34,305 nt of DNA from Isoetes engelmannii. Taxonomy: Eukaryota; Streptophyta; Lycopodiopsida; Isoetales; Isoetaceae. The DNA lies in contig JAANSK020255940.1 of NCBI GenBank assembly GCA_011763485.2, forward strand, positions 1-34,305. The letters run 5' to 3'. The translations under genes and the position numbers were made by a program. The notes under the pieces are model-generated. The model was not told the DNA's origin. It saw only the letters and a program-made list of their open reading frames with translations, and did no database searches. How positions within the stretch are numbered: the stretch's first letter is position 1; the number at the start of each line of letters is the position of its first letter. This document shows positions 1 to 10,745 of this stretch, in pieces.

Positions 1-51
1 TGACCCATCTCCCAAGAAATCGCTTATTCTCTTTTGTGAAGCTCCCTCCAT
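1..51 (-). CDS. N-terminus of an unidentified gene leaving the left edge
   Basis: On the minus strand an ATG at 51-49 opens 17 codons to the window edge, reading MEGASQKRISDFLGDGS. The ATG lies four bases after a good splice acceptor (tgttgatgcag, AG at 57-56). A candidate donor (atcaag|gttag) has its GT at 199-198, giving a 144-bp intron. Upstream of that, around 200-345, is a leader-like stretch starting with a ctaaccctag motif, common at plant 5' UTRs. I do not recognise the product; 17 residues are too few. Gene model is inference from splice signals and context. Confidence 0.4.
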   Translation of the reverse strand, partial: MEGASQKRISDFLGDGS

Positions 52-199
52 GTAGCTGCATCAACATACAAATATTAGCTACAAGAATTCTCATCAAAAA
101 TAAAAAACCAATTGCATTCGATAGGATGGATCTCGTAAAAAAAACCTGATTCGGTAGATCAAATACCATATTGGAGGTACTTAATAATCAAAATCTAAC

Positions 200-345
200 C
201 TTGATTTAACTTGAGACGATGAACAGGAGATTCAGGCTAAATGATGAAGAGCAGATGTGGATGATGGAGAGCAAATTAGGGAAGAGTCGAATCAATGAAA
301 TTTGAACCGTAGAGAAAATAATGCAACTCTTTAAAATTCTAGGGT
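200..345 (-). promoter_or_regulatory. Candidate non-coding first exon / 5' UTR of the left-edge gene
   Basis: CT-rich minus-strand leader (ctaaccctag at its start, then ctctccatcatcc-type sequence) ending in the splice donor at 199. No long reading frame is seen. It is placed as a 5' UTR only because it precedes the acceptor/ATG pair at 57-49. Confidence 0.3.
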
Positions 346-416
346 TAGACTAAAAAAAAATTACCCCCCCTTATAAGTGGCGAAAGTTTTACCCTACCCT
401 TGACCAGTATAGAGCC

Positions 417-626
417 TGGCCACAACCCTACATATTTAAAATTATTCTGTAGTCGTAATGGCCACCCTGAGACGATACTAGTGCGTGTAGTATTTTAAAA
501 TGGCCACGTCCTATGGGCTTGAATATTTGGCAAATCTTAAATTGGCCACTTCCTATGTAAATTTTATAAGTTGGTGTTTTGAACTGGCCACGACCCTTTA
601 GTCATGGTCAGAATGCATCCTACTCC
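417..626. repeat. 42-bp tandem repeat, five units with invariant TGGCCAC
   Basis: TGGCCAC occurs at 417, 459, 501, 543 and 585, exactly 42 bp apart each time, with no length change between units. The bases just after it are similar (cctat/ccct types), while the rest of each unit has diverged strongly. A weaker related site (agtggcgaaag) lies near 376. It stands just upstream of the leader of the left-edge minus-strand gene. No reading frame stays open through it on the plus strand. Confidence 0.75.
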
Positions 627-1269
627 GGTGTAGCCGACTATTTTTCGAAAAATGTGAATGTGTGGCCAACTGGCCCGCCGGGGCCACTAAAAAACACCCT
701 GGCCCAGATGCATTCTTGAGTTCCTTTGAATCAGATAAAAAAACCAGCAAGACTATCCATAGAAAACCAGCGAGATTATCCATACATGATGGTAGTGCTA
801 CTAGTGCAAGATTTTATCAACATGAGCAGGGCTGTAAACATTGCCTTCTTACTTGTCTTTATTATGTTTCAATAAGCTCCTTTGACAATCCCTTTGAAGT
901 TAGCACTTACAAAACAAGATGATATTGTAAGCAACAAGAAAAAGGTGAGCTCCATTGAGGAGGGCCTCAAAACCCCACTTTCTGAGTCCAGAAAAGATAA
1001 CTAAAGAGTTAGCTAAAGCAGTAGCTACAAATGATGCAGATGATGCACTCTTCTTATTATGTCTATGTGCTATTTGAAACATTTTCAGAAGTTACATCTG
1101 AACACTGGCCAATCTGAATTGCTTAGACACATATTCTACTTGAATTACTGTTGTATAAGCTTGAGGGATTCTAGCAGGATATGAGCTTGAAGAATTGGTT
1201 GTAGTAATTCTAACTGGTTGAGCAGTGATATAATGATTTGCATAGGAAACTGACGTAACCCTGCTCTCC
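627..1269. other. Intergenic stretch, nothing assigned
   Basis: Only short chance-like open frames (60-86 codons) on both strands, none matching a family I know. The minus strand from about 1270 down to 1100 continues past the subtilase fragment as an open but unrecognised frame (containing SYANHYITAQPVRI). That could be a further diverged exon. Confidence 0.4.
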
Positions 1270-1566
1270 TAGTCATGATGGCAGATTTGACAGCATAGTC
1301 ATGATGGCACTAGTCATGACAGCACTAGTCACGATGGCAGATCTGACAACAGTAGGGCTCCATAAGCAGCCTTGAGGAGTGCTGCAATGCCACTAACATG
1401 AGGATATGCCATGGATGTTCCTGACAGTATATTATACTGCACTCTCCTTGGATCACCAGCCTCCCTTGAAGGGGAATTAGTTTCAGACCATGCTGCTAGA
1501 ATGTCAACACTGGGAGCAATTAGATCAGGCTATGTAGCAAATAAAGGTCGACTACTCTAGGCCTGA
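1270..1566 (-). pseudogene. Subtilisin-like serine protease (subtilase) exon fragment
   Basis: Reading the minus strand from about 1566 gives the block around the catalytic serine of plant S8 subtilases: [14 protein letters not shown], then [16 protein letters not shown] and [15 protein letters not shown] (1401-1424) contains the nucleophile serine; plant enzymes usually have GTSMACPH, so the Cys is Tyr here. A splice acceptor (actgttttcag) precedes it at about 1567. After AALLKAAYG the frame turns into repeated [15 protein letters not shown] blocks, matching a tandem expansion of the family's KSAIMTTA segment (the tcatgatggca repeats at 1273-1340). A stop lies just before PDLIAP. No Asp or His domain is in the window, so this is a broken relic. 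Confidence 0.7.
1273..1345. repeat. Short tandem repeat of agtcatgatggca type
   Basis: Imperfect head-to-tail copies of agtcatgatggca/agtcatgacagca. It expands the subtilase SAIMT codons and adds to its breakage. Confidence 0.5.
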
Positions 1567-2029
1567 AAACAGTTGAATAGATTTTTTATTTTAGTAATTC
1601 TTCTTTCATGTAATGTTGCTCTACTACTGGGGTAAGCAATCAAACTTTGATTTTATGTTTGACTTCAGTAAACACAATCTCTATCCTTCTAATGGTGGGA
1701 TAAAGCGTTTGAAAAAATTCAGTTCTAAACAGTAAGAATTGATATTGATCAAGTACATTTTGTAAGGAAAATAGGCCTTAATAGTCAAGAATCAACAAGC
1801 ACAATTTGATACTTCAAGTTCTCATTAGCTTCAATGAATAAGATAACAATCAAGTAGGAAGTATCAATGTTTATCATTTCAAAATCAACTAAAGATATCA
1901 AGAAATACAACTTATAACCATTGCTAGGTTATTGTAGCAATGTTACTACGAGAAACGCTATAGCAAATACAAACTCTAGTTGTTAACTTGCTACTCTTCA
2001 AATGTTTCCTGAAGATCGATCTGCACTGC

Positions 2030-2376
2030 ACCAGCCAAACTCAGATAATCATTAGATAGGATTCTACTTATTTATTTAGTGGCCTCCGATCCTCCTGGAG
2101 TCGGTATGACGATGGAGTCTCAGAGAAATTTTTCACCATAGATTTTGCCTTCACCTGCTGAGCACGATCTTTTAAATTTCTATTTAAACCATTGGATATG
2201 ATAAATATCCATAAGGAGATTCCAATGGTTATATATACTATGCAAGTTTCAATGACATAAGGTCTAGGTAATTAACTTGCCTATCATTATATGCACCATG
2301 CAAGTTCTAGTGATCATAAGGTCTAGGCATTTAGCTTGCCCATCATGCTTAACATTCCAATGAATGTGATCAACCA
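2030..2376 (-). mobile_element. Candidate Copia LTR (U3 part)
   Basis: Starts with TG right after the purine tract and runs minus strand. It holds a TATA-like tatatataacc near 2230-2240 and a duplicated 58-bp segment at 2231-2346. The far boundary is not defined and no matching second LTR or primer-binding site is visible in the window. Confidence 0.35.
2231..2346. repeat. 58-bp imperfect tandem duplication
   Basis: 2231-2287 and 2288-2346 both read (a)tgcaagtt...cataaggtctagg...taacttgcc(t/c)atcat with about 80% identity. It lies in the presumed U3 of the LTR remnant. Confidence 0.65.
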
Positions 2377-2540
2377 ATCTCCACCCTAAACAAGGGAAAT
2401 GTTATGTGCATATGTCAATATGTCTGCAACCTCAACTGACTGAGATTATTCAATAATAATATGAATCTTTTCTTTCACATTTCTATTATAAGTCTTATCA
2501 ATGAGATTTTACATGTTTTCTATCTATTTCATCTTAGTAT
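2376..2540 (-). pseudogene. Copia-type RNase H C-terminal tail and polypurine tract
   Basis: On the minus strand the frame contains VKEKIHIIIE, a stop, then SQSVEVADILT. The second part is close to the (V)ADILTK block that ends Ty1/copia integrase-RT-RNase H polyproteins. It is followed after about 40 bp by a purine run (agggtggagat), the usual polypurine tract sequence in front of a plant Copia 3' LTR. The stop codon and lost residues show decay. Assignment rests on this short block plus the tract, so alternatives exist. Confidence 0.5.
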
Positions 2541-2715
2541 TGAGATGCAAACATACTTGTGATTTGGCACATAATAACATCTATTGCATCTTAATATTGT
2601 GATCCAATACTCTGCCATGCATATAGGTTGATTCAAAGTCCTAAAATAGGCATAGGCATAAAATATATGGTCGATGCAAATTTCACAGCTAAAATGGGCA
2701 TATGGGAGATCAACA
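2541..2715. other. AT-rich intergenic stretch, nothing assigned
   Basis: No reading frame or known repeat recognised. Confidence 0.4.
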
Positions 2716-2848
2716 AGGTGTATTGTTATGTAAAATAGTTAACATAACAGATTATCATGAACGTATATTTAACGAAATCCGTTATGTTAAAAAAATTAAC
2801 ATAATAGATTGTGGTGTGAAGGTGTATTTAATGGAATCTGTTATATTA
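2716..2848. repeat. 59-bp palindromic tandem repeat, left half
   Basis: Units of 59 bp built around ccgttatgtta...ttaacataacgg, an internal inverted repeat, joined by gtgtgaaggtgtatttaa. Equivalent bases at 2778 and 2837 are 59 apart. The array resumes at 14939 after the LINE insertions. Confidence 0.7.
2833..2848. repeat. Target-site duplication, left copy (16 bp)
   Basis: ggaatctgttatatta at 2833-2848 is repeated exactly at 14939-14954, directly after the poly(A) of LINE-B. Both copies share tctg and tatatta variants not found together in the neighbouring 59-bp units. That supports a true duplication rather than chance pairing of satellite units. Confidence 0.75.
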
Positions 2849-4057
2849 GGAACGTTGGACGCAACATCGAGCGCCTAGGAAGCTTGGAGAACCTTGGCCC
2901 CGATGGATGAGGCCTTACTAGAGGTTGTTCTCCAGGGGCTCGGGTTCCCAGGCATCCCCTTAGATCTTAATGTGCATGTTGCAACTTTAGATAGCATTGG
3001 GGGTCGGGTGTGCAAAGGACAGAAGGAGGTGCCTCCTCCTTATTGAGGAAGGATGGGTAGTTACTCCTAGCAAAGGAAGACATAGTAAGATGAATGTGCA
3101 GACTCAGGAAGTACAGTTGGAAAGCTTGGGAAAAAAAATACTAATGGAAGTGATAAGAGAAAGAGAAGGAGACAGAAGTTGAAGGCAGAAAAAGAAAAAC
3201 TTAGAATGCAAGAAGAAAATGACAGGAAGGAAAGGAAAAACCAAAGGTCTGAATGGAAAAAGAAAGTGCAGTTCAAATAAGACAGCTTGAAGGTCAAAGT
3301 CTTAAATAATCCTTCAGCTAAAGGTAAGGAGGTCGTGGATGTAGGTGTCATAATTGTGACACCTGCCCATGAAGCCAGAGCCAAAAGTTTGATCATTCAA
3401 GAACCCTCTGGCCCACCTCTAAATGAGTACCCCTCCTCGGATGACTCATCAGTTATAAAGGAAAAAGGAGGCCCTAGTTTGCTGAACATGTCCCCTGGAT
3501 CAAACTCTCCTTTTCCAGTGTTGGAATTCTTCCAGTCTGAAAAGGCCCATTCGAGCCAGGAAATCCTCCCAACCAATTTGAAGATGATGGAATCTCCCTG
3601 TGTGGGTGCAGAGGTAGTGCACACTCGGGCTCCTCATACAGATCCTGAGAATGGTATTGATGAGCTTATTCAAGGTAGAAAATTGGTAAATTCAATTGGC
3701 CAGAAAGTGGGGGTGACTACTAGTCCCTCCATTGTTTCTCGAAGCCCAATTGGAATTAACAATGCCCCACATAATTTTATAAATCCTCATGGCTAGGAAG
3801 TTATCTTGACTATCAGCCAGGATACAGTCCCTGTAACTCCATGGGGCCAAAATGAAGTGGTTGCATTAAGTAATAAGCCATCTGAATCTGAAGGTTTTCA
3901 GACCCCACCAGAGACTCAGACTCCAAAACTCTCTGGTAAGTTTTGGGATGAAGAGGTAGAAGAGGAGGAAGTTGGTTTGGAAGCTGCTGAAGTGACTGAA
4001 CACTTCTTCATCCCTGCACCAGCTAAAAAGACCAGACATAAGAAGGCCCAAAACTAG
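2849..4057 (+). pseudogene. LINE-A ORF1 C-terminal remnant
   Basis: One frame (phase of 3287) carries the signal from 2849 to the stop at 4055-4057, interrupted by about six stops, one of them at 3794. It holds a hydrophobic opening (EALLEVVLQGLGFPGIPLDL), then a very Lys/Arg/Glu-rich stretch near 3150-3265 (KRKRRRQKLKAEKEKL), then a Pro/Ser-rich low-complexity part, ending in KKTRHKKAQN. The 12-bp gap to the ATG of ORF2 fits the ORF1-ORF2 layout of plant LINEs. I see no DUF4283 fold and no CCHC knuckle, so the usual RNA-binding core is missing. Confidence 0.6.
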
Positions 4058-4069
4058 GAGCCATACTAG

Positions 4070-4955
4070 ATGAAGATAGTAACCTGGGATCTAAGAGGAA
4101 TTAAGAACCTCTGAAGAGAAAAAAGACCTTAATTGCTCTGAAAGAGATGAAGACTGATATACTCTTACTTCAAGAGCATAGACTTCCTGCATTTGAAGCC
4201 TCTAACTTAGGATCCTGGATCTATCGAAATGGTGGCTGAGCCTGGGCACCTGCAGATGGCACTAAGGGAGGAATTTGTGTTGTATGGAGAGATCTTAGGC
4301 CAATCAATGAATTCTCTCACCCTTCAGGGAGATGGCAGGTAGTTACACTCCAAATTGATAGGGAAGCATTAGGGATCATCAATGTTTATGCTTCAACTAA
4401 CCCTGATGAGGGGGAAGTACAATGGAAGGAGATGTCTGAATGGTTGGAGCTACAGCCCCCCCAGAACTGAATCCTTAGTGGGGATTTTAATAATACCCCT
4501 TCCTGGGAACAGAAAGCAGGGAAAAAACTTAACATGACAAGGAATGAAAGAGGGCAGTGGGAGAAACTTATTCAAAATTGTTTTTATCAGGCTCCATCTT
4601 CCTCCAATTCATTCTTGGAGCAATAAAAGACAAGGAGGAGATAGGGTATTCTGTCTTCTTGACAGATTTTACACATCCCTAGGGGATTGGCAGGATCTGA
4701 TAGTCTCCAATGACTGCAGTAACTCCATATCAGACCATTTCCCTCAGGTTTTGGAGGGTAGGTAGTCTGAAATCTAGAGGCTATAATAATACTCCCTTTA
4801 AATTCAATGTTAGTTTCCTCAACAATAAGACATTTTGTGACCAATTCATTGAATTTTATAAGTCTTTTCTTCCTCTCAACAGAAGTGGTTCAGTCAACTC
4901 CTTTCTAGACAGAATTGGATCAAATTGTGGTGAAGGGGTGGATCAAATTGTGGTG
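4070..4955 (+). pseudogene. LINE-A ORF2 endonuclease domain (APE-like)
   Basis: Starts MKIVTWDLRG, equivalent to the family's MKI..WN.RG; the catalytic Asn is Asp here. It shifts frame at about 4112, then reads LLLQEHRLP (QE metal ligand kept, near 4165), GGICVVW, IINVYAS and LSGDFNNTP (4477-4494, the GDFN motif intact). Stops and another shift follow near 4620-4650, and the domain closes with SNSISDHFP (SDH catalytic His kept, 4730). The enzyme would nick target DNA to prime reverse transcription. With the Asn change and at least two frameshifts it is inactive as read. Confidence 0.75.
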
Positions 4956-5156
4956 TAAGAATTGGAACACAAAGAAAGCAGGAGAAATAGGTGGTCTATA
5001 GACAAATAAAGGAGGTCAGACAAGAATTATTCCTTGACAAACAGAATGAAGCTTTGCAATCATTAGAGGAGACATTGGAAAGGAAGGTTAAGCATATTAG
5101 AGGAGTATGAAGCCAAGAGTCTGGCTATCAAAAGCAGGTGCTTATACATCAATGAA

Positions 5157-7058
5157 ATGGATGACTGCAGCTCTAAATTTTTCTTTAGAGCTGCCAAAAG
5201 CAGGTTGCTAAACAATGGCATTGTCTCAGTTGTGGATGAGAACAATGATGTAATCAGCAGGCAGGTGGACATGCAGAAATTTTTCTTCAGAAAGTACCAT
5301 GATCTCTTTGCTGCTCAAGATGTGCCTCCAGGTAATATAGAGAAAATTTTTGAGAAGCTTGGCCCTGCTGATGATTTGTTGGATGACTCTTCTCTGATTA
5401 CCATCCCATCTGAGACTGAAATATTTGAAGTCATTAAGAATATAAAGCATGGTAAGAGCCCGGGGCCTGACAGAATTTTTTGAAACCTTCTGGGAAGTTA
5501 TGGGCAGAGACCTGAACATGTTCTTACAGGGAGCCTGGGAAGCTTCTCACCTTCATCCAGCTATTAATGCTGGTCTCATTACCTTGGTTCCTAAAGTTGA
5601 GCAGCCAAAAGCCTTCTCTGAGTGGAGGCCTATATCATTAACTAATACTTCCTATAAGATTTTGGCCAAGGTCATGGCAAACAGGATGAAGAAGATGCTT
5701 TGTGAAAAAATCAACTCTGTCCAATAGGCAGGAGCATTTTGGATGATTTTGTTGGTGCCTATGAGGGCTTGCATTGGAACAAAGTCTCCAAACAAGGTTG
5801 TATGCTCCTAAAGCTAGACTTTAGTAGAGCTTATGACACTATAGACTGGAAATTCCTATGTAGGTCCATGAAGCAGATTGGCTTGTCAGAGAAGGTCATT
5901 CAAAAAGTTGCAGGATTTAATTTGGCAGGCTGCTCAGCCATCCTAGTGAATGGGGTCCCCTCTCAATTTCTTGAATGCAAGAGGGGGGTAAGGCAAGGCT
6001 GCCCACTTGCCCCTTATTTGTTCCTCATTGTGGCTGAAATGGTCACAAGAGCAACTATGTATCTGCAGAATGAGGGTCTTCTGAAGGGGCTGGAACTTCC
6101 CCAAGATCTAGATACACTTTCTTTGATGCAGTATGCTGATGACACTTTTGTGTTTTTGAATTCTCTTGATGATAGTCTCGAGCAGTATTTGAAAATGACA
6201 GGGGAGTTTGGACAGGCCTCAGGTGTTTACTTAAACAAGGAGAAATGTTCCATCTTGATGGATACAGATTGCCCATCAGTTCAGAGGATTAAGGTGGTGT
6301 CAAAGGGTGCTGCTACCAGGCTGCTGGGACTCCCACTAAATCTGGACATGGGTCTTCATGGATTATGGGAACCTATTGTCAGCAAGATGAAGAAGAAATT
6401 GCAAATGTATCCAAAATCTCTGTCCATGGCCGGAAGGATTGAGATTGTGAATATTGTTATTGCAAGCACCCATATTTACTTCTCTTCAGCAATAATAGCA
6501 GATAAAAAATCCTATCTGGAACTTGAGTCTACTATGAGGCAATTTATCTGGCAGGGTAGCAATATGGTAGCCTGGCAGAATCTGACCTTACCTAGAAAAA
6601 AAGAGGGGCTGGGATATAAGGACCTTTTCTTGCAAGCACAAGCCTTAGCTGGGAAGTTAGTATGGAGAGCCTTGACTTCCAACTCTGCCTCCCCAGCTCT
6701 GTTACTGACCAGATATTGGATTGGTAGATCAACACTGGTAGGATCTCCCTCCACCCCACACCAACTGCCAGATTCAGCATTCTACCAATTGGATGCAGGG
6801 CCAAGTACCTCTAAACTCATGAGAAGAGTACTACAAGCTTGGAACCAGATCTTGGACTGCTTTAGAGTTGTCCCTTTGGAGGAAGCTTCTTACAGTTTTG
6901 GCTTCTTTTGGCATCACAATCTGGTAGGTGAATCAGAGGGCTGTCTAGCCCTTAAGCACCCCAGGAAGTACAAAAGGAGGCTGGATTGGATACCATTGCA
7001 GGGGTTAGATCTGGTACTCAATGGAAAACGTGGCAGGAAGTCTCTTCTTTTATTTTAA
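5157..7058 (+). pseudogene. LINE-A ORF2 reverse transcriptase
   Basis: The thumb/finger lead-in reads DCSSKFFFRAAKSR and later KHGKSPGPD (frame break near 5465). It continues as LITLVPKVEQPKAFSEWRPISLTN, then a shift at about 5727 into one 439-codon frame (5739-7058). That frame has motif A LLKLDFSRAYDT (Asp at 5817), motif B RGVRQGCPLAPYLFLI (about 5983-6030) and motif C QYADDTFVF (Asp pair at 6138-6143). The catalytic triad is therefore intact in one frame, the best preserved polymerase of the window. The 5' breaks still stop a full ORF2 protein. Confidence 0.85.
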
Positions 7059-7089
7059 GACTCCACCATTAATATCAGAATCTAAGATG

Positions 7090-7622
7090 TAATTTCCTCA
7101 CAAGGAAGATTACAGGAACTAAAACACCTGAATTGGTTATGTTGTGGCAAGGGGTATAAAGTTTCCACTGTATACTCCATGCTTCTAGACAACCACACCT
7201 TGAAGGTTTCTAACCAATGGAGCTGTGATTACAGGGATGCAGTTCTTGTCATAAGAGAAGGATGGAAATTACAGTGTGCTCGGAAAGTGGTGATTTTTAG
7301 ATGGCTGGTCCTCAATAAAAGGCTGAAAACAAATGCTTATCTAGCTAGATATGGGGGCTTGAACTCAGCCACAGATAGTTGCCCTCTTGGTTGCAGCCAG
7401 AGTGAGACCTCCACTCATATCTTCCTAGGCCCTTGGTTGCTATATCTTTGGGAATGGATTTCTCAATTCCTGGGCTTTGTTCCTTCCAATGAAGAGGACC
7501 TGCTACTCTTTCTACATCATGACAACCCCTTCCTTGGCACAATTAGGATCCTGATTTTATGGGCAATTTGGAAACATAGAAACAGTGTAGTATTGCTCAC
7601 CTGCCTCCTAATAGGAACATAA
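7090..7622 (+). pseudogene. LINE-A ORF2 C-terminal zinc-binding (zf-RVT) region
   Basis: Contains ARKVVIFRWLVLNKRLKTN, then CPLGCSQSETSTHIFLG and LILWAIWKHRN. This is the C..C...ET..H pattern of the zf-RVT domain that closes plant LINE ORF2 proteins. One ligand position after H.F is Gly rather than Cys. It is separated from the RT frame by stops at 7058 and about 7085. Confidence 0.7.
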
Positions 7623-8434
7623 TCAAGACTATTATTCAACTAGAAATTGCAGAAACTGCCATGGCTCATAGAAGACTGAAGGGATCTAGTTATGATGTCA
7701 ATTGGGATAAACTTGGATCATTTCAAGGTTTTTTTAGTTTCTTTACAACTCATCTTGACAATCTGAATGCTTCTGTTGACAGATTATCTGGTGAAGAAGC
7801 ATCTCTCAGGAGGGCATGCCCATGAAGTTCCACCAGACACGGCCACTCTTAATGAGCAGGAGGCTATTGAAGCTCTTTTCTGGGTCAGAATTGAGGAAAT
7901 TAATATGAGAACTATGGAGAAGCTATTGGCAGACAAGGATATATGGGCTTTTAACTCAGCATTAAAGCCTTACTTTGAAGAAAAGCTCTAGATTCATGTA
8001 GCAGCTCGGGAAGGATGGATACTCTATCTACTTGACTCCACTGCTTATGGACCAAATAAATTGGACCAGATGCTGTATGAACATACTTCGGATGTTTTTG
8101 CCATCATCTCACTCGATGGGGTGCTGGATAACTAGTCTCTGGTATCTAGTTTTGTTGCGGCATGCTACAGTCCTATCATTTTGAACTACTCTGTTATCTC
8201 TAAGAGTCCTCTGTTCTATTTAAGGTGGTTTTATCAGGGATTAAGCTATAAGGTTTTATAAGTTTTTAAAGTGCTTGTTTCAAACTTTTACATCCTTCCT
8301 TTGGAAGAGGTGGCAGTTGACTATGTCACTGCTTGGCTGGGAGACCTATTCTCTCAATTTTGCATATCTATGTACTTACATGTGATATAATACAAACACT
8401 GCCGTTCCAACAAAAATATAAATAAAAAAAAAAA
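7623..8434 (+). other. LINE-A 3' region and A-rich tail
   Basis: Includes a 74-codon open stretch at 7767-7991 (with NEQEAIEALFWVRIEEIN) of unknown role. It is probably the decayed end of ORF2 or 3' UTR, and no domain is recognised. It ends in an A-rich tail (aaaaatataaat followed by eleven A, to 8434). LINE-B begins right there. Confidence 0.6.
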
Positions 8435-8718
8435 TTCTAGGATCGGATTTTCCAGACAATCTTTTGGCAGTCATCATTTGTGTATTGTGTGCTTTGATAG
8501 AGTAGGATCGTTAAGAGTTTCTGCCCACAATACAGGTTATACGGCTCTGGGTCGATTTTCGAGATACGTATTTCGAATCTCTTACCCAGCTGAGAACGGA
8601 GTCGAGCCCATTTGGTATTAGACCTCTTTCTTCGACCTCCGGCTGACACAGTTCTTCCAGGACCTTGAGATCGTGGTTTGGGACTTCATCTTAGCAAATT
8701 AAACAGTTTCTTGTAGTG

Positions 8719-9600
8719 ATGGAGTACAAAGGATGGGAATTAGCAGGAAAAGGCAAAGGTAAAATGGTTCTAACATGGAGCCAGAGACAAGGCGCGACCA
8801 AGAATGTTACACTGTCGAAGCAGCAACTCAAGAACATAGAAGATGATGAATGAAATAATATTTTCTGGCTGGACAGTAACAGGGACCCGGCTTGGGTCGA
8901 CCTCAAAGCCTTGTATACTGCCTTCGAGGTCATAAAAGATCAACAGAAAGTGGCTGCTTTCTAATGGATATCTCTGAAGATGGTACCATTTTGGCAACTA
9001 AAATGAAAATCCGAAAGCTTGATGAAGATTATGAAAGGGGGCCATGCAAATGACAGGGATTGGTCTTGGAATACCCTCGAGATTCTGCAGGAAATGGACA
9101 GAAACCTCTATAAACTCATAACTGCCAAACAGGATCATTTTGAAAGGACTGTTGCAGCCTCAGAAATAACATCTTCAAGAATACCATGGAGGAAATGTTC
9201 GGGAAAGCTAAGAAAATCTTGGTTAGTGTGGAGGAAAGAAACTGGACCTCAAGGGCTTCAATTAAACTGATTAGACGATGGGAGCAGGCCGAAAACCATG
9301 TAATTGAAGCCCACAAAAAATATTTTAAGGCCCAACTCTCGAAAGAAACTGGACAAACTCGCGACAAAGTAAGCAAAGTTTATGAGACGTATCAGATTCA
9401 CCTCAAGAAAGACATAGGCGCTTGCAAAATTAGGGATAGTTATGGTTTCTTCAATCCGTTAGAGGTTCATAAATGTGATTGCAAAAATTGTGTCGAAATC
9501 AAGGTTTCTATGGTGGATCAGACAAGGACAAAAGATGGGGAAAGGTACATTAGGAATAGAGTCCCGATTTTGGGGAAAGTGACTCTGCTAAAGGTTTGGA
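8719..9600 (+). pseudogene. LINE-B ORF1 N-terminal extension: coiled coil plus Cys-rich motif
   Basis: ATG at 8719 opens MEYKGWELAGKGKGKM. The frame then carries three stops (about 8851, 8962, 9004) and shifts near 9165 into the frame of 9186. The middle is rich in heptad-like charged/leucine sequence (LEILQEMDRNLYKLI, MEEMFGKAKKILVSVEE), so a coiled coil is likely. Next comes CKIRDSYGFFNPLEVHKCDC at 9423-9482, with KNC after it. This half of ORF1 precedes the normal DUF4283 core. I know no named family for it; its Cys-rich part matches two other places in the window (14512-14640 and 15368-15500). Confidence 0.6.
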
Positions 9601-9639
9601 TCCTGTTTCTTCATATAAAAACATTCTTCTTAACAGTGA

Positions 9640-10655
9640 TTCTTGTTTTTTCTAGCTTATCTCACAAGCAGGAACCCGCTAAGTTTGTTCAAGCTAACGG
9701 TTTTGTGGATCTTTCTGAGATTCATGACTCTTCTGCTGTGGATAAATTCCTGGCCAAAGGGCTTCTTATTCATTTCACAGATAAATGCTCTTCTTTGGGA
9801 GAAGTCAAATTTTGGCTAACTAAAACTCAGTAAGTTCGTATTCTGTCTATTCTTAAATTAGATAATAGAACCTTCCAAATCCTCTATAGGGATAATGATA
9901 GTAGGGATTCTATCCTCAAAAAGAAAATGGACTCCATTGGTTATAATGATTTCTATATTATGAAGTGGACCCCGTTTTACATTCCAAGTAACTTTGATCT
10001 CATTTCCACAGTTACTTGGGCTACTTTTCCTAATCTTCCCCTTGCTCTGTGGACCAAGACCCATCTCAGTGCTATTTCTGGTAGCCTTGGGGATATTTTA
10101 GATATTACTATCCCTCAAACTAATTTTCCCTCTGTGTGCATTTCCAAGAGAATCAACTCGGAATGGGTTAAGAATCTTCGAGTTAAGTTATCTCAAGATG
10201 TCTTCTTCAATCTCGAAGTGAGCTAAATTCCAAAGTTTCGGGCTCAAAAGATAAGGGGAAAAAGCCATATTCAGCCACTGAAGATGACTTTGCCAATCCA
10301 ATTAATTATTTCCCAAAGTTAAGAAGGTTGGGTCCTAAAACAGAGTTGGGAAAAGGGTGAATGCAGCAATATCAAAGATCAAAGTGTTAGTGATAAGCTT
10401 GTTGCTGCTCCACCGCCCAATGAATATAATATTCAGAAGGACTGGACCTTGACTATAAAAAATGTGGACCTTTATGTTAAAATCAATACAGGGGTGGTCA
10501 CTTTATCTCTTCCTCAACTAGGAGAAGGGGATGGTGTCTCCAGTGATGTTCACAATCATAGTTTGGAATCAGAAGTCAATGATGAGGACTTCATTCAATC
10601 TTGTGATGACATGGGTTGGAAGCAGATCAGTTATAGAAAAAAGAGGCAGGGGTAA
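9640..10655 (+). pseudogene. LINE-B ORF1 DUF4283 core and tail
   Basis: Contains SSLGEVKFWLTKT, stop at 9831, ILKLDNRTFQILYRD, MKWTPFYIPSNFD and TVTWATFPNLPLALWTK, then ISGSLGDILDITIPQT. This is the hallmark pattern of the DUF4283 nucleic-acid-binding domain in plant LINE ORF1/gag-like proteins. The CCHC zinc knuckle usually following it is not seen. A frameshift near 10226 leads through a Lys-rich linker (GSKDKGKKPYSATEDDF) to the closing WKQISYRKKRQG at 10655. ORF2 starts 90 bp later. Confidence 0.75.
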
Positions 10656-10745
10656 GAGAAAAACTTACACTGGTCCAATAAGGGTAAGTCCAAGAAATTC
10701 AGCCATTCAATCTAGAATGTCTAAAGGTATGTACAAGTACTAGTT

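Larger units (their letters stand above)
2849..8434 (+). mobile_element. LINE-A, plant L1-type non-LTR retrotransposon
   Basis: Order on the plus strand: ORF1 remnant (2849-4057), ORF2 with AP endonuclease (4070-4955), reverse transcriptase (5157-7058) and C-terminal zinc-binding region (7090-7622), then a 3' stretch ending in an A-rich tail (about 8411-8434). The left edge abuts the 16-bp duplication. ORF1 lacks a visible DUF4283 block, so the copy is probably 5'-truncated. Several frameshifts and stops make it non-autonomous, yet the core RT frame is still 439 codons long. Confidence 0.85.

Noticed and set aside
662-922. 86-codon plus-strand frame as a small gene
   Set aside because: No start context, domain or splice support; overlaps an equally long minus-strand frame.
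3287-3796. A host gene for the 169-codon frame
   Set aside because: It lies in one frame with the basic LINE-A ORF1 sequence and ends just before ORF2, so it belongs to the LINE.
5226-6804. Several minus-strand frames of 70-97 codons
   Set aside because: They are mirror shadows of the reverse transcriptase.
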